From DATDYB01 sp036517115 (GTDB lineage Bacteria > Patescibacteriota > Minisyncoccia > Phycocordibacterales > PALSA-1337): DNA of 64,000 nucleotides. This document shows, one piece after another, positions 60,905-64,000 of this stretch (the first letter of the stretch is position 1; the number at the start of each line of letters is the position of its first letter). The notes beneath the pieces are model-generated. The model had not been told where the DNA came from. It saw only the letters and a program-made list of their open reading frames with translations, and made no database searches. The DNA lies in NCBI GenBank assembly GCA_036517115.1, contig DATDYB010000005.1, positions 34,156 through 98,155 on the forward strand, in the 5' to 3' direction. The translations under genes and the position numbers were made by a program.

Positions 60905-64000
<3,096 letters not shown>

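Overview
The window looks like a chromosomal segment of a Candidate Phyla Radiation bacterium (Patescibacteria, most likely Parcubacteria/Paceibacteria). Reasons: 16S and 23S-5S are not in one operon, the 23S carries a group I intron, 16S helix 40 is expanded, genes are packed with 4-base ATGA overlaps, and the gene set is typical of this group (a free-standing VirD4-like ATPase with a proline-rich tail, many GT4/GT2 glycosyltransferases, Cys-rich membrane proteins, few metabolic enzymes). The exact lineage cannot be fixed by eye.

Layout. Positions 1-30890 hold a long cell-surface glycan cluster, almost all on the minus strand: dTDP-sugar genes (rmlB, rmlA), an SDR, a split transketolase, gmd, a DegT aminotransferase, a cupin, asparagine synthase, six SAM methyltransferase-like or GT-C proteins and about a dozen glycosyltransferases. 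Inside it, at 7.8-10.7 kb, sits a complete diversity-generating retroelement (DGR): reverse transcriptase, a divergently oriented Avd, a 128-bp template repeat (TR) and a target gene with a C-terminal variable repeat (VR). TR and VR differ at 16 positions, all adenines in the TR sense strand. From 30.9 to 50 kb lie mixed single genes and housekeeping genes: a Ttd14-like ATPase-CYTH protein, a VirD4-like ATPase, rsmI, an ATP-grasp enzyme, mraY, an Mpl/MurC-like and a MurD-like ligase, rlmH, a LysW-like zinc ribbon, a threonine-synthase-like PLP enzyme and pyk. From 50 to 64 kb come tRNA-Ile, 16S, secDF, a polyprenyl sugar-phosphate transferase, a GT4, rodA, small membrane proteins, 5S and the 3' part of 23S.

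Two gene-expression styles stand out. Native operon heads often have a -10 box 6-9 bases before ATG (leaderless) and no Shine-Dalgarno (SD) sequence. In agreement, the 16S 3' end has no CCUCC: directly after helix 45 the sequence becomes one arm of a 16S processing stem. In contrast, about eight single-gene units, including the DGR target, have AAAGGA-type SD sites. Most of these also have near-consensus TTGACA-17-TATAAT promoters, structured leaders and intrinsic terminators. This mismatch between SD-bearing genes and a 16S without an anti-SD, the DGR, and a repeated covarying double-hairpin element (25.1 and 46.8 kb) are the most unusual observations.
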